Of a stretch of 64,000 bases of DNA, positions 16,481 through 26,074 are shown piece by piece. How positions within the stretch are numbered: the stretch's first letter is position 1; each line of letters starts with the position of its first letter. This DNA comes from Chitinophaga pinensis (GTDB lineage: Bacteria > Bacteroidota > Bacteroidia > UBA4408), in NCBI GenBank assembly GCA_945861665.1, contig CAMAVS010000010.1, forward strand, positions 1 to 64,000. Direction: 5' to 3'. Below the pieces are notes generated by a model, which did no database searches, had not been told where the DNA came from, and saw only the letters and a program-made list of their open reading frames with translations. The position numbers and the translations under genes were made by a program.

Positions 16481-18010
16481 TTATTCCCATTCAATAGTAG
16501 CGGGTGGTTTAGAGCTAATGTCGTAAACTACCCTGTTTATACCTTTTACTTTATTAATAATTTCATTCGAAACTTTTCCTAAAAATTCATAGGGTAAATG
16601 ACACCAATCTGCAGTCATGCCATCGGTACTACTTACTGCACGTAATGCAATTGCATTTTCATAAGTGCGCTCATCGCCCATTACTCCTACAGACTGAATA
16701 GGTAAAAAAATAGCACCTGCTTGCCAAACATCTTTATATAGGTTAGAGGATTTTAAATTGTCGATAAAAATGGCATCTACCTCTTGTAATATTTTTACTT
16801 TTTCTAATGTGATGTCACCGAGAATTCGAATTGCTAAGCCTGGTCCTGGAAAGGGATGTCGATTTAAAATAGCGTCATCAATTTGTAATGCTTTTCCAAC
16901 TTTTCGTACTTCATCTTTAAATAAGGTATTAAGTGGTTCAACTACTTTTAGTTTCATATAGTTGGGCAATCCCCCCACATTATGATGCGATTTAATGGTT
17001 GCAGATGGGCCATTTACAGATATCGACTCTATCACATCAGGATAAATGGTACCTTGCGCTAACCATGTTACATCTTTAATTTGCTTCGACTCTTCGTCAA
17101 ATACATCAATGAAAACTTTGCCGATGGCCTTGCGTTTTTGCTCCGGGTCAATGATTCCGGCCAAAGCGCTGTAAAATAATTCTTTTGCATTTACACCTTT
17201 TACGTTTAAGCCCATATATTTATATGAGTTAAGGACGTTTTCAAATTCATTTTTTCGCAATAAGCCGTTGTCTACGAAAATGCAATAAAGATTTTCCCCA
17301 ATAGCCTTGTGTAATAATACTGCTGCAACACTGGAATCAACACCTCCACTTAGTCCCAGTACAACTTTATCATTTCCTATTTTGGTTTTTAAGTTTGCAA
17401 TTGTTGTTTCAACAAATGAGTTGGCTGTCCAGTTTTGAGAGCAGCCACAAATTGCTACCACAAAGTTTTTCAATAAAATACTTCCTTCACTACTGTGGTA
17501 TACCTCTGGATGAAATTGTATTCCGAATGTTTGTTCCCCTTTAATTTCATAGCCTGCAAATTTTACATCGCTTGTACTGGCTATTATGGAATAGTTTTCA
17601 GGGATTTTAGTAATCGTATCAGCATGACTCATCCAAACCTGCGAGTTGTTACTGATGCCTTTAAATAAAATATTTTCTTTTTGTATGTAGGACAAGTTAG
17701 CTCTGCCATATTCACGGTGTTGAGAAGCATTTACTTCTCCTCCAAATTTTTGTGCCATTAGTTGAGCACCATAACAAACTCCCAATAAAGGTAATTTAAC
17801 TTTAAAAGCAGATAAGTCCGGATTTGGGGATAGTGAATCGCGTACCGAAAAAGGGCTACCCGAAAGTATAACGCCTTTAATGTTTTTTGTTATTTCCGGA
17901 ATTTTATTGTATTGATGAATTTCACAGTAAACATTTAGCTCCCTTACTCTTCTTGCTATTAGTTGTGTGTATTGTGAGCCAAAATCTAAAATTAAAATAG
18001 TCTCTTGCAT
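16481..18010 (-). CDS. guaA: GMP synthase (glutamine-hydrolysing)
   Basis: 509 residues. The N-terminal class I glutamine amidotransferase has its nucleophile in GVCYGAQ (about residue 78) and FHPEVYHS later. The ATP-pyrophosphatase domain carries LSGGVDSS near residue 220. The C-terminal dimerisation domain ends in KPPATIEWE. It converts XMP to GMP. This is the first gene of the compact minus-strand run guaA-LysM protein-hemF-pnuC-kinase. A TATCTTTG promoter box lies just upstream of the ATG, leaving a leader of only a few bases. Confidence 0.97.
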   Translation of the reverse strand: MQETILILDFGSQYTQLIARRVRELNVYCEIHQYNKIPEITKNIKGVILSGSPFSVRDSLSPNPDLSAFKVKLPLLGVCYGAQLMAQKFGGEVNASQHREYGRANLSYIQKENILFKGISNNSQVWMSHADTITKIPENYSIIASTSDVKFAGYEIKGEQTFGIQFHPEVYHSSEGSILLKNFVVAICGCSQNWTANSFVETTIANLKTKIGNDKVVLGLSGGVDSSVAAVLLHKAIGENLYCIFVDNGLLRKNEFENVLNSYKYMGLNVKGVNAKELFYSALAGIIDPEQKRKAIGKVFIDVFDEESKQIKDVTWLAQGTIYPDVIESISVNGPSATIKSHHNVGGLPNYMKLKVVEPLNTLFKDEVRKVGKALQIDDAILNRHPFPGPGLAIRILGDITLEKVKILQEVDAIFIDNLKSSNLYKDVWQAGAIFLPIQSVGVMGDERTYENAIALRAVSSTDGMTADWCHLPYEFLGKVSNEIINKVKGINRVVYDISSKPPATIEWE

Positions 18011-18018
18011 AATTCAAG

Positions 18019-18026
18019 CAAAGATA
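18019..18026 (-). promoter_or_regulatory. -7 promoter element of guaA
   Basis: TATCTTTG on the minus strand ends 8 bases before the guaA ATG. No convincing -33 box is seen. The short distance implies a very short 5' leader. Confidence 0.4.
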
Positions 18027-18201
18027 ATGGATATTGACCGAATTGCCTACTTCAAAAATAGAAAAACAATAAATACTTGACTTCTTTTTTCTTAGAATTG
18101 ATTTCAATTCTATTAGACTTCTTACCGTAAGCTAAATAAAGTGGAATAGAATTATTTCAAACCCCATTTTTAATTATATTTATACGATAAAATAGTATCA
18201 C

Positions 18202-20853
18202 TTGAAATTAAGGTTAGTCATATTGTTTGCATTTTTCTCCTTGCGTCTTTTTGCTACGCATATTGTTGGGGGCGAAATATACTATGATTGTCTAGGAAAT
18301 AATAACTATCGAATTACCTTAAAGGTATACAGGGATTGCTTTAATGGTCAAGCCCCATTCGATCCCCAAGCTCCGGTCGGTATTTTTGATACCAATGGAA
18401 ATTTGATACAAACCTTGTTAATTCCTTTGCCCGGCTTTACTCAATTACCAGTAATAATGCCTTATCCTTGTTTGATTGCTCCTCAAAATGTGTGTGTTGA
18501 AGAAGCCATTTATATTTCAAATCCCGTGAATTTACCACCTATACCAGGTGGATACGATATTTTGTATCAACGTTGTTGTAGAAATGGGACAATAATAAAT
18601 TTACAAAATCCGGGTGCAACGGGTGCAACTTATATGGCACATATACCCGATCCCAATTTAGCTGTTTGTAATAGCAGTGCTCGTTATGTTCAATTCCCCC
18701 CGCTTTTTTTATGTACCAATACGCCCATTAATTTTAATCACGCAGCAACAGACCCCGATGGAGATGTGCTTGTTTATTCTTTGTGCGATGCTTTTGAAGG
18801 GGCATCACAAAATAATCCGGCACCCAATCCTCCGGCAGCACCACCCATTAATTTAGTTCAATACGTTGCAGGTTATAATGCACAATACCCGCTCAACTCT
18901 GCTCCGGCTATTGCAATTAATCCAAATACAGGTTTTATAACTGGTGTCCCAACTCAAATGGGACAATATGTAGTAGCAGTGTGTGTATCGGAATACAGAA
19001 ACGGGCAATTAATCAGTGTAAATAAACGCGACTTTCAATTCAATGTGCTAAACTGTTCCAATGCTATTGCTGCTTTAGCAATTCCTAACTTAAGTATTTT
19101 TTGCGATAGCTTATCGGTTTATTTTGCCAACAACAGTGTAAATGCTACTGGGTATCATTGGGATTTTGGTGTGAATAATATCAACAACGATACTTCCAAT
19201 CAAGCGACACCAACGTATACTTATCCCGATACAGGTTGTTATACTGCTATGCTTGTAGCATTTAACCAAAACAATAATTGTTTCGATACCGTTTACACTA
19301 CGTTTTGTTTATATCCTAAATTAGATCCGGCATTTTTTTCACCACCTCCTCAATGTTTAAATGGAAATAGCTTCAATTTTACTGCTGGTGGAGTATTTGA
19401 TCCAACAGCAACATTTTTATGGGACTTTGGTCCCAATGCTAATCCTGTTACAACTATACAAAGAGATCCTTTGGGCGTTACATTTAATGCTCCTGGAAAT
19501 TATATGGTGATACTAACTATTTCGCAATTTGGTTGTGTAAAAGCAGACACTCAGTATGTTGATGTGTATGTCTCTCCTGCTTCAATCATTGGTCCACAAA
19601 CTCAATTTTGCACAGGCTATACCATCAATTTTACTAACCAGAGTTTAAATGGGCAAAATTATTTTTGGAATTTCGGTGACCCACTTTCATTGGGTGATAC
19701 CTCGCATCTTTTCCAACCTTCCTTTACATACTCCGACAGTGGGGTTTATACAGTAATGTTGGTAGTTGAAAACCAAGGGATTTGTATTGATACTTCTTAT
19801 CTTACATTTTATATTTATCCTTTACTCGATCCGCAAATTGTGCCCTTTGGTCCTCAGTGTATTTTAGGCAACACTTTTGATTTTTTTGCTGGTGGAACGT
19901 ATACTGTCTCTACAATTTTTTCTTGGAGTTTTGGTCCGAATGCCAATCCTTCCGTATCTAATTTAGAGAATCCTACAGGCATTGTATTTAATTCAGTTGG
20001 CGATTTTATTATTACTTTAACAATGTCGGAAAATGGATGTGTGAAAACTATAACTGATACGGTTCATCTATTCCCAATGCCCACTATTAATTTTGGTGCT
20101 ATTCCAAGGGAAGGTTGTGAGCTACTTACTGTTCAGTTTTTGGATAGCTCATTCGCAGCTACTGCTATTATTTATCATTGGGATTTTGGCGATGGCGATA
20201 CTTCTAATATTCAAAATCCGGAACATATATATATTAAAATTGGCACCTATTCTGTTACACTAACAATTCGTACTATTAGCGGCTGCGTTCAAACTTTAAC
20301 ACTGAATAAGCCAAACTTTATTACTGTGTATCCTTTACCAATGGCCGGCATTGATATTAATCCTACTGAGGCATCTATTTTTGAACCTTTCATTTCGTTT
20401 ACAGATAAAGGACTGAATCACACCGATTGCTTTTTAATGTTTGGTGACGGAACATCTTCCGATACCTGCGATGTTACACATACCTATAGAGACACAGGAT
20501 TATTCAATGTAAAGCAAATAGTATACAATGAATTTGGTTGTTCTGATACGCTATATAGTACTGTTTATATAAGTTCTGAATACCGTTTTTGGGTTCCAAA
20601 TGCATTTACACCGAATAGTGATGGTAATAATGATGTCTTTTTACCAGTTATGCTTGGAGTAAAAGAGTTTAATATGAAAATTTATGATCGTTGGGGAGAG
20701 TTGATTTTTGAAACAAACGATAAGAACTTCGGTTGGAATGGTACCTTCAAAGGGGAAAAGGTTCAGATGGAAGTATATGTTTACAAAATAGAGTTAACTA
20801 ACGTTTTTGATAAAAAATTCAATCTTGTTCGAACTGTAACCTTAGTGCGCTAA
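18202..20853 (+). CDS. Large PKD-repeat surface protein with T9SS type B sorting domain
   Basis: 883 residues from a TTG start; no ATG gives the signal peptide (KLRLVILFAFFSLRLFA). The mature end THIVGGEIYYDCLG is a well-known opening of Bacteroidota surface proteins. Several PKD domains follow (HWDFG, LWDFGPNANP, FWNFGD, SWSFGPNANP, HWDFGDGD). A unit of about 169 residues holding two PKD domains is duplicated in tandem (roughly residues 300-447 and 469-615). The C terminus is a CHU_C/type B sorting domain (WVPNAFTPNSDGNNDVF, IYDRWGELIFE, VRTVTLVR). Probably a T9SS-exported adhesin or matrix protein. Its stop abuts the stop of the minus-strand gene at 20854. Confidence 0.87.
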   Translation: MKLRLVILFAFFSLRLFATHIVGGEIYYDCLGNNNYRITLKVYRDCFNGQAPFDPQAPVGIFDTNGNLIQTLLIPLPGFTQLPVIMPYPCLIAPQNVCVEEAIYISNPVNLPPIPGGYDILYQRCCRNGTIINLQNPGATGATYMAHIPDPNLAVCNSSARYVQFPPLFLCTNTPINFNHAATDPDGDVLVYSLCDAFEGASQNNPAPNPPAAPPINLVQYVAGYNAQYPLNSAPAIAINPNTGFITGVPTQMGQYVVAVCVSEYRNGQLISVNKRDFQFNVLNCSNAIAALAIPNLSIFCDSLSVYFANNSVNATGYHWDFGVNNINNDTSNQATPTYTYPDTGCYTAMLVAFNQNNNCFDTVYTTFCLYPKLDPAFFSPPPQCLNGNSFNFTAGGVFDPTATFLWDFGPNANPVTTIQRDPLGVTFNAPGNYMVILTISQFGCVKADTQYVDVYVSPASIIGPQTQFCTGYTINFTNQSLNGQNYFWNFGDPLSLGDTSHLFQPSFTYSDSGVYTVMLVVENQGICIDTSYLTFYIYPLLDPQIVPFGPQCILGNTFDFFAGGTYTVSTIFSWSFGPNANPSVSNLENPTGIVFNSVGDFIITLTMSENGCVKTITDTVHLFPMPTINFGAIPREGCELLTVQFLDSSFAATAIIYHWDFGDGDTSNIQNPEHIYIKIGTYSVTLTIRTISGCVQTLTLNKPNFITVYPLPMAGIDINPTEASIFEPFISFTDKGLNHTDCFLMFGDGTSSDTCDVTHTYRDTGLFNVKQIVYNEFGCSDTLYSTVYISSEYRFWVPNAFTPNSDGNNDVFLPVMLGVKEFNMKIYDRWGELIFETNDKNFGWNGTFKGEKVQMEVYVYKIELTNVFDKKFNLVRTVTLVR

Positions 20854-21099
20854 TCAATAGTCCTTTAGTGCTTCATTAAATTGCTCATTCATTTCTTGAA
20901 ATCGTATGTTTACTTTTTCAATGAATAGGGTATCTACAATCGTTTTTATATCCTCTATACTTTTTATTAAAAAGTCGAATTCGCTTATTTTATATGATTG
21001 CTCAAAGTTTCCCTTCTCAAATTTCACAATGTATTTTTGATTTATATAAAAAATGGATATTTTACAGTCGGGGTGTGGTATTTCGCCAATTATTCGCAT
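20854..21099 (-). CDS. Small conserved-type hypothetical protein
   Basis: 81 residues, no signal peptide or membrane segment. It starts MRIIGEIPHPDCK, with strand-like segments (ISIFYINQKYIVKFEKGN) and then an acidic helical tail (FLIKSIEDIKTIVDTLFIEK, FQEMNEQFNEALKDY). It looks like a compact cytoplasmic alpha/beta protein. The stop codon sits immediately after the stop of the convergent PKD gene. Codon use and an ATG start suggest a real gene. Function not recognised. Confidence 0.55.
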   Translation of the reverse strand: MRIIGEIPHPDCKISIFYINQKYIVKFEKGNFEQSYKISEFDFLIKSIEDIKTIVDTLFIEKVNIRFQEMNEQFNEALKDY

Positions 21100-21177
21100 A
21101 AATTTTTAAATAGTTATTAACTTGTAAATGTATTAATTTTTTAAAAGACTGATATTTACGAAATATTAATTGTGAAT

Positions 21178-21636
21178 ATGAAAAAAGGAATATCAATTTC
21201 ATTACTTATTGTTGTTGTTTCTTTGTATGCTTGTAAAACGTCAAAGTCAAATAAAAAAAATGAAACAATATCGGCCAAGTCAACGGAATCACTCGTAACT
21301 GATTCCGTTGTTATTAAAGATACTGTAGCAAAAAAGGACCAAGGTCCAATGTATGACTTGATTGTTTCCTTTATAAGTATAGGTTCAGGCATTGACGGTA
21401 AGTCGGTAAAAATTTTAGATAATTTTATCATTGCTTTTCAGCAAGATAAGAATGTAATAATAACTTACAAGAGAATTGCTTGGGGTAGAGAAGGTGAAAC
21501 TGAATACTGTTTTAGCCTTGCTAATTTATCAAAAGAAATGAAGGAAAAATTTACAGTAAATGTTAAAAGTTATTTTTTAGATAATCAATTAATTGCACTG
21601 TATGAAAATGAATATTTTACCCATAAAATGAAGTAG
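21178..21636 (+). CDS. Small lipoprotein, unknown function
   Basis: 152 residues. I take the ATG at 21178 (MKKGISISLLIVVVSLYAC) rather than a GTG two codons earlier. A lipobox ends at Cys18 (SLYAC), so the protein is expected to be lipid-anchored. After a Lys/Ser-rich linker the 100-residue body (GPMYDLIVSFISIGSGIDG, IIAFQQDKNVIITYKRIAWGREGETEYCFSL) looks like a single mixed domain. No family recognised. It stands alone before pckA, which has its own promoter. Confidence 0.65.
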   Translation: MKKGISISLLIVVVSLYACKTSKSNKKNETISAKSTESLVTDSVVIKDTVAKKDQGPMYDLIVSFISIGSGIDGKSVKILDNFIIAFQQDKNVIITYKRIAWGREGETEYCFSLANLSKEMKEKFTVNVKSYFLDNQLIALYENEYFTHKMK

Positions 21637-21644
21637 GCTAATGG

Positions 21645-21675
21645 TTTACATCGCAATTATTTTTAATTACCTTTG
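21645..21675 (+). promoter_or_regulatory. Promoter of pckA
   Basis: TTTA at 21645, a 19-base spacer, then TACCTTTG at 21668, a near-ideal Bacteroidota sigma-A promoter. The ATG of pckA is 40 bases beyond it. Confidence 0.6.
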
Positions 21676-21714
21676 CACCTTTAATAATAAAAAAGTTAAA
21701 CTAAATTTTTAAAA

Positions 21715-23331
21715 ATGAACGAATTCGGAATCAAAGCTAAGGATGCTACTATAGCAGATTTAGGCTTAGAAAATGTATCGGTTGCATATTGGAATTTGAA
21801 TGGGGCTGAATTAGTTGAAGAAACGTTGATAAGAGGCGAGGGCGTACTCACAGATACAGGTGCGTTGGCAGTTGATACAGGGGAGTTTACAGGTCGCTCC
21901 CCTAAGGACAAGTTTGTAGTGTTGGACGAGAAAACAAAAGAAACTATTTGGTGGGGAGATGTAAATTTTAAATTTGATGCTGGCAAATTTGATGTGTTAT
22001 ACAATCGAATTTGTGCTTATTTGGCAGGTAAAGAAGTATATGTAAGAGATTCGTATGCTTGTGCTGACCCAGCCTACCGTTTGAATATTCGCGTTGTAAC
22101 GGAATACCCTTGGTCGAACTTATTTGCAAATAACTTATTTTTAAGACCTACACAAGAAGAAATAATGAATTTTAGTCCGGAATGGACCATAATTTGTGCT
22201 CCCGGTTTTAGGGCAACACCTGAAATTGATGGTACTCGTCAGCATAATTTTACTGTATTAAATATGACCAAAAAGGTTATTTTAATTGGTGGTTCTGGTT
22301 ATACAGGTGAAATTAAAAAAGGAATTTTTTCATTATTGAATTATATTTTGCCGCACGAAAAAGGAGTGCTTTCTATGCATTGCTCTGCAAATATTGGCAA
22401 GGATGGCGATACTGCAATTTTCTTTGGTTTATCTGGAACGGGAAAAACAACATTGTCAGCCGATCCTAATAGGGGATTAATTGGTGACGATGAGCACGGA
22501 TGGAGTAACAATGGTGTTTTTAATTTTGAAGGAGGATGTTATGCTAAATGTGTTGATTTAACGAAAGAAAAGGAACCGGAAATTTTTGGTGCGGTTAAGT
22601 TTGGTTCATTATTGGAGAACATAAATTTTTATGAAAACACATCTAAGGTAGATTTTTCAAATATTTCAAAAACGGAAAATACACGCGTTAGCTATCCTAT
22701 TCATTACATTGACAATGCTATAGATCCGTCAATGGGCAATATTCCAAAGAATATATTTTTCCTTACCTGTGATGCTTATGGGGTGTTACCGCCAATATCT
22801 AAATTAACGACAGGACAAGCGATGTACCATTTTATTTCGGGCTATACGGCAAAAGTTGCAGGTACCGAAATGGGTATTACAGAACCTACACTTACTTTTT
22901 CGGCTTGCTTTGGAAAAGTTTTTTTACCGCTTCACCCAACAAAATATGCTGAATTGTTAGGTAAAAAATTAAAAGAGAATAAAGTAAATGTTTGGTTGAT
23001 AAATACTGGTTGGTCAGGGGGGGCTTATGGTGTTGGAAGTCGTATGAAATTATCATATACCCGCTCAATGATAACGGCTGCCTTAACTGGAAAACTTGAC
23101 AGTGTGAAATACGAAATATTACCTATATTTGGTTTACAGACGCCCATTGAGTGCGCAGATGTACCATCTGATATTTTAAATCCTCGTAATACATGGAGGG
23201 ACAGGGATGCGTATGATGCTACTGCAAACAAATTAGCCGCATCATTTGTTAAGAATTTTGAGCAATATGCAAATGCTGCTAACGATGAAATAATGGCAGC
23301 AGCACCTAAAACGGATGCTGTTAATGCTTAA
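21715..23331 (+). CDS. pckA: Phosphoenolpyruvate carboxykinase (ATP)
   Basis: 538 residues. Interconverts oxaloacetate and phosphoenolpyruvate with ATP. Visible motifs: GEFTGRSPKDKF near residue 60, the kinase-1a loop GLSGTGKTTL near 240 and the kinase-2/metal site GDDEHGW shortly after, and a GWSGGAYGVGSRMKL substrate region. Full length. It is monocistronic, with a good promoter upstream and a hairpin downstream. It serves gluconeogenesis, or anaplerotic CO2 fixation in fermenting relatives. Confidence 0.97.
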   Translation: MNEFGIKAKDATIADLGLENVSVAYWNLNGAELVEETLIRGEGVLTDTGALAVDTGEFTGRSPKDKFVVLDEKTKETIWWGDVNFKFDAGKFDVLYNRICAYLAGKEVYVRDSYACADPAYRLNIRVVTEYPWSNLFANNLFLRPTQEEIMNFSPEWTIICAPGFRATPEIDGTRQHNFTVLNMTKKVILIGGSGYTGEIKKGIFSLLNYILPHEKGVLSMHCSANIGKDGDTAIFFGLSGTGKTTLSADPNRGLIGDDEHGWSNNGVFNFEGGCYAKCVDLTKEKEPEIFGAVKFGSLLENINFYENTSKVDFSNISKTENTRVSYPIHYIDNAIDPSMGNIPKNIFFLTCDAYGVLPPISKLTTGQAMYHFISGYTAKVAGTEMGITEPTLTFSACFGKVFLPLHPTKYAELLGKKLKENKVNVWLINTGWSGGAYGVGSRMKLSYTRSMITAALTGKLDSVKYEILPIFGLQTPIECADVPSDILNPRNTWRDRDAYDATANKLAASFVKNFEQYANAANDEIMAAAPKTDAVNA

Positions 23332-23353
23332 AAAAAACTATTTTTCATGAGTT

Positions 23354-23386
23354 AAACACTCTCGTTTATCTGGGTGTTTTATTTTA
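23354..23386 (+). terminator. Hairpin terminator after pckA
   Basis: AAACACTC pairs with GGGTGTTT (one G-U pair) around a 10-base loop and runs into TTATTTTAT, 22 bases after the pckA stop. Confidence 0.6.
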
Positions 23387-23410
23387 TGAATTATGCTAAA
23401 TAGGAATACC

Positions 23411-24322
23411 CTACCTTAATAAGGTGACAAACCCTTTTTTAGTTATAAATTCGTTATTTGTGCAAAATGATTTATACTTTAGTATTATATAATACGTGCC
23501 GATGTCGGCCAGTTTGTCTTTTATTTTGCCATCCCAATTATTATTTTCATCCGTAGTTTGGAATACAAGATTACCCCACCTACTATAAATTTTAACATCG
23601 TGTTCATCGGCAGCAAAAGTGCCTAAATCTAAAAGGTCGTTAATCCCATCTCCGTTGGGCGTGAATATGTTCTGTAAGCTTGGGAATGTTTTATAATCTT
23701 TTATAGTAATTTCTACCTTACTGTTCTTTTTACATAAACCATTGTCGATTGTTACTGAATAGGAACCACTTTTGCATACACTGACTGTTTGTGCACTGTC
23801 ACCGGTATTCCAAAGATATTTTGTCCCCATATTTTTTGCATCTAATAAAACAGGGCCATTGCAATAAGTACTGTCGTTACCCAAATTAATAATGGGTTCC
23901 GGTAAAATGGATACATAAACAGTATCTGACCCTATACAATTTTCTTTTGTAACACTAACCCAATATACACCTTCATTTGAAACACTTAGTGTCTGAGTTG
24001 TATCACCTGTATTCCATAAATAATTGTCTTTCCCTCCTCCTGCATCAATGGTGTAGGTTTCTCCTGGGCAGAAAGAAACTTGGTTAACGAGATTCAATAC
24101 AATGCTGTTAAAATTTGAAAAATACCCATACCTGCATCCCGAACTTGCACCTCCGTGAATAATACCCATATGGAAAAGTTCGGTTGCATTAGTAATGCAG
24201 ACTGGCAGCACCAACCGGTACATCAGTTGTATTGAATTGTAATTGAGCTGCTACCCAAACGCCACTTGTTCCCGGTACGGTTGTATATGAAGGTGCAGTA
24301 ACAAGAGCTGCATTTTCATTTT
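23411..24322 (-). pseudogene. T9SS type B protein with IgGFc-binding-like domain, 5'-truncated and frameshifted
   Basis: The open part (from 24223 down) has the end of an IgGFc-binding-like domain (ITNATELFHMGIIHGGASSG, RYGYFSNF), two Ig-like modules with a repeated YLWNTGD core, and a C-terminal type B sorting domain (NIFTPNGDGINDLLD, IYSRWGNLVFQ, KKGFVTLLR). Upstream, 24224-24322 read in another frame gives NENAALVTAPSYTTV and VAAQLQFNTTDVPVGAAS, clearly the preceding part of the same domain. A one-base frameshift near 24205-24215 therefore breaks it. Further upstream the homologous signal stops, so the signal peptide and first domain part are deleted. Not expected to be exported or functional. 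Confidence 0.8.
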
Positions 24323-24394
24323 AGAATGATTAGTTTTTTTCAAAGTTAAACTTTTAAAGTGTACTTTATTTTCTAATTCTTACAAAATAAGGGT

Positions 24395-24598
24395 TTGCTG
24401 CATATTTGTATTGAGAACAAAAATATTATATTTAATAGTAGTTTTATTATGAATAAGGTGTGGGGTAATGGCGATTTTTTTATTGCGAAAAGCATGGCTT
24501 TTTATATCGCTCGATTAAGAAAGGTATTAAAAGTCGAGGAGAATATTGATGTATATAATTTGTATGGAACAAGATTCCAATTTATAATAAAAGAGTAA
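24395..24598 (+). pseudogene. OmpR-type response regulator, C-terminal DNA-binding remnant
   Basis: 67 residues matching the winged-helix output domain of OmpR/PhoB response regulators: FIMNKVWGNGDFFIAKSMAF, YIARLRKVLKVEENIDVYNL, then YGTRF and FIIKE. That is recognition helix and wing, with the usual NLYGTGF altered to NLYGTRF. The whole receiver domain and the front of the winged helix are missing, and there is no start codon context. The remnant faces away from the truncated T9SS gene, and the two broken ends are only about 70 bases apart, as a single deletion would leave. Confidence 0.75.
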
Positions 24599-24611
24599 TT
24601 ACCGAAATAGC

Positions 24612-25868
24612 TTAATCGAAAATTGTAAGTTGTACTTGATCTATTTTATTGGCACTTACAGTCAATACTTTTAATTTAAAACCATCTAATTCAATTTCTT
24701 CATTTCGTTCGGGAATACTCTGGTGGTATTGAATAATTAATCCGGCTAAGGTTTTGTAATCATCAGAGGTTGGTAAATTGAGTTTATATGCTTCGTTCAA
24801 ATAATCTACTTCTAATCTGCCGGAAAAAACATATTCAGAATCAGATACTTTTTTTTCAGTCAAATCATCCTTGTCGTGTTCATCATCAATGTCCCCAAAT
24901 ATTTCTTCCATAACATCCTCTATGGTAACCATTCCCGATGTTCCTCCGAATTCATCTACTATCACAGCGATACTCTTACGTTGATCAATAAGTAAATTAA
25001 GGATGTCTTTTGCAGGTTTTGTTTCTGGAACAATAGCTACAGGCAATAAAACTGATCGAATATTTTTTGGTTTTTTAAATAATTCATAGGAGTGTGTGTA
25101 ACCAATAATGTGGTCTATACTATCTTCATAAATAAGAATTCTTGATAAATGAGTTTCAATAAATTTACTCTTTAACTCTTCCATAGTTGACAATACATCC
25201 AAGGCAACAATTTCATTACGAGGAACCATACAATCCCTGATTTTTACACCCGAGAAATCGAGCGCATTCTGAAATATTTTTATTTCATTGTCTAATTCCT
25301 GCTGGTGCTCACCTGAAGAAAATGTAAATTGTTTCACATAGTTATCCAAATCAATTCTACCGAATGCAATTTTATCACTTTCAAGATTTACTCTCAGTAC
25401 TTTTTTAAGTAAAAATTCTGCTAGTCCAATAGTTAAAAAAACAATTGGGTAAAACAGGTAGTATACTATAATGAAAGGGATGGATAGCAAATTAAGTACA
25501 CGGTTTGGATTAATCCGAAACAGTGCTTTGGGTAAAAATTCGGCTGTTACCAAAACTATCAATGTTGATACTATTGTTTGCAAAATTACAATCCCAACTT
25601 TTGATTGAATATATTGAGCAATAAAGGGCTCAAGTATTTGAGCCATATAAATACCGTAAATAACTAAACCTACATTGTTTCCAACAAGTGTTGTGGCAAT
25701 AAACTTAGAAGGGTTTTTTACAAAATAGGACAAGATTCGTGCGGGTAAATACTGTTGCTTGTTTTCAAGCTCTATCCGTAATTTGTTGGCAGTTAAAAAG
25801 GCAATTTCTATTCCAGCAAAAAAGGAACAGGCAACAAGGGTAATAAGTATGATTATCCAGTTATCCAT
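24612..25868 (-). CDS. gldE: GldE-like protein (DUF21, CBS pair, CorC/HlyC domain)
   Basis: 418 residues. Order: a DUF21/CNNM membrane domain with three to four helices (about 1-190), two CBS modules (around DCMVPRNEIVALDV and SIAVIVDEFGGTSGMVTIED, about 205-330), then a C-terminal CorC_HlyC domain (FSGRLEVDYLNEAY, DDYKTLAGLI). The overall family is linked to Mg2+/Co2+ transport. The Bacteroidota branch beside lptC and coaX is known as GldE and is associated with gliding motility and T9SS function. Assignment to GldE is from context and family; gldD is not in the window. Confidence 0.78.
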   Translation of the reverse strand: MDNWIIILITLVACSFFAGIEIAFLTANKLRIELENKQQYLPARILSYFVKNPSKFIATTLVGNNVGLVIYGIYMAQILEPFIAQYIQSKVGIVILQTIVSTLIVLVTAEFLPKALFRINPNRVLNLLSIPFIIVYYLFYPIVFLTIGLAEFLLKKVLRVNLESDKIAFGRIDLDNYVKQFTFSSGEHQQELDNEIKIFQNALDFSGVKIRDCMVPRNEIVALDVLSTMEELKSKFIETHLSRILIYEDSIDHIIGYTHSYELFKKPKNIRSVLLPVAIVPETKPAKDILNLLIDQRKSIAVIVDEFGGTSGMVTIEDVMEEIFGDIDDEHDKDDLTEKKVSDSEYVFSGRLEVDYLNEAYKLNLPTSDDYKTLAGLIIQYHQSIPERNEEIELDGFKLKVLTVSANKIDQVQLTIFD

Positions 25869-25869
25869 T

Positions 25870-26073
25870 TTATTTTTCCTTGTTTCCTTGTCGGTCTATT
25901 TTTTTATTGTTTTTTATAGTTGAAAGATATATTAAAGTTCCAATACCCGCAATCACAAAAAAATATATGCTACTGTAATAATCACCAAACATTATTTTGT
26001 AAATGCCTATAGATAAAGCAATAGCAGAAATGCAAAGCCATATATACTCAAGTGTTTTTATTGTTCTAAGCAT
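25870..26073 (-). CDS. Small two-helix membrane protein
   Basis: 67 residues from the ATG at 26073, one base beyond the lptC stop codon. A longer open frame back to 26148 overlaps lptC and is less likely. It has two hydrophobic segments (LEYIWLCISAIALSIGIY and YFFVIAGIGTLIYLSTI) and a basic tail (NNKKIDRQGNKEK). It ends one base before gldE, so the three genes are tightly coupled. No function recognised. Confidence 0.6.
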   Translation of the reverse strand: MLRTIKTLEYIWLCISAIALSIGIYKIMFGDYYSSIYFFVIAGIGTLIYLSTIKNNKKIDRQGNKEK

Positions 26074-26074
26074 C

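Noticed and set aside
24395-24598. Considered as an intact small DNA-binding protein
   Set aside because: It begins in the middle of a winged-helix domain and matches only the C-terminal part of OmpR-type regulators.
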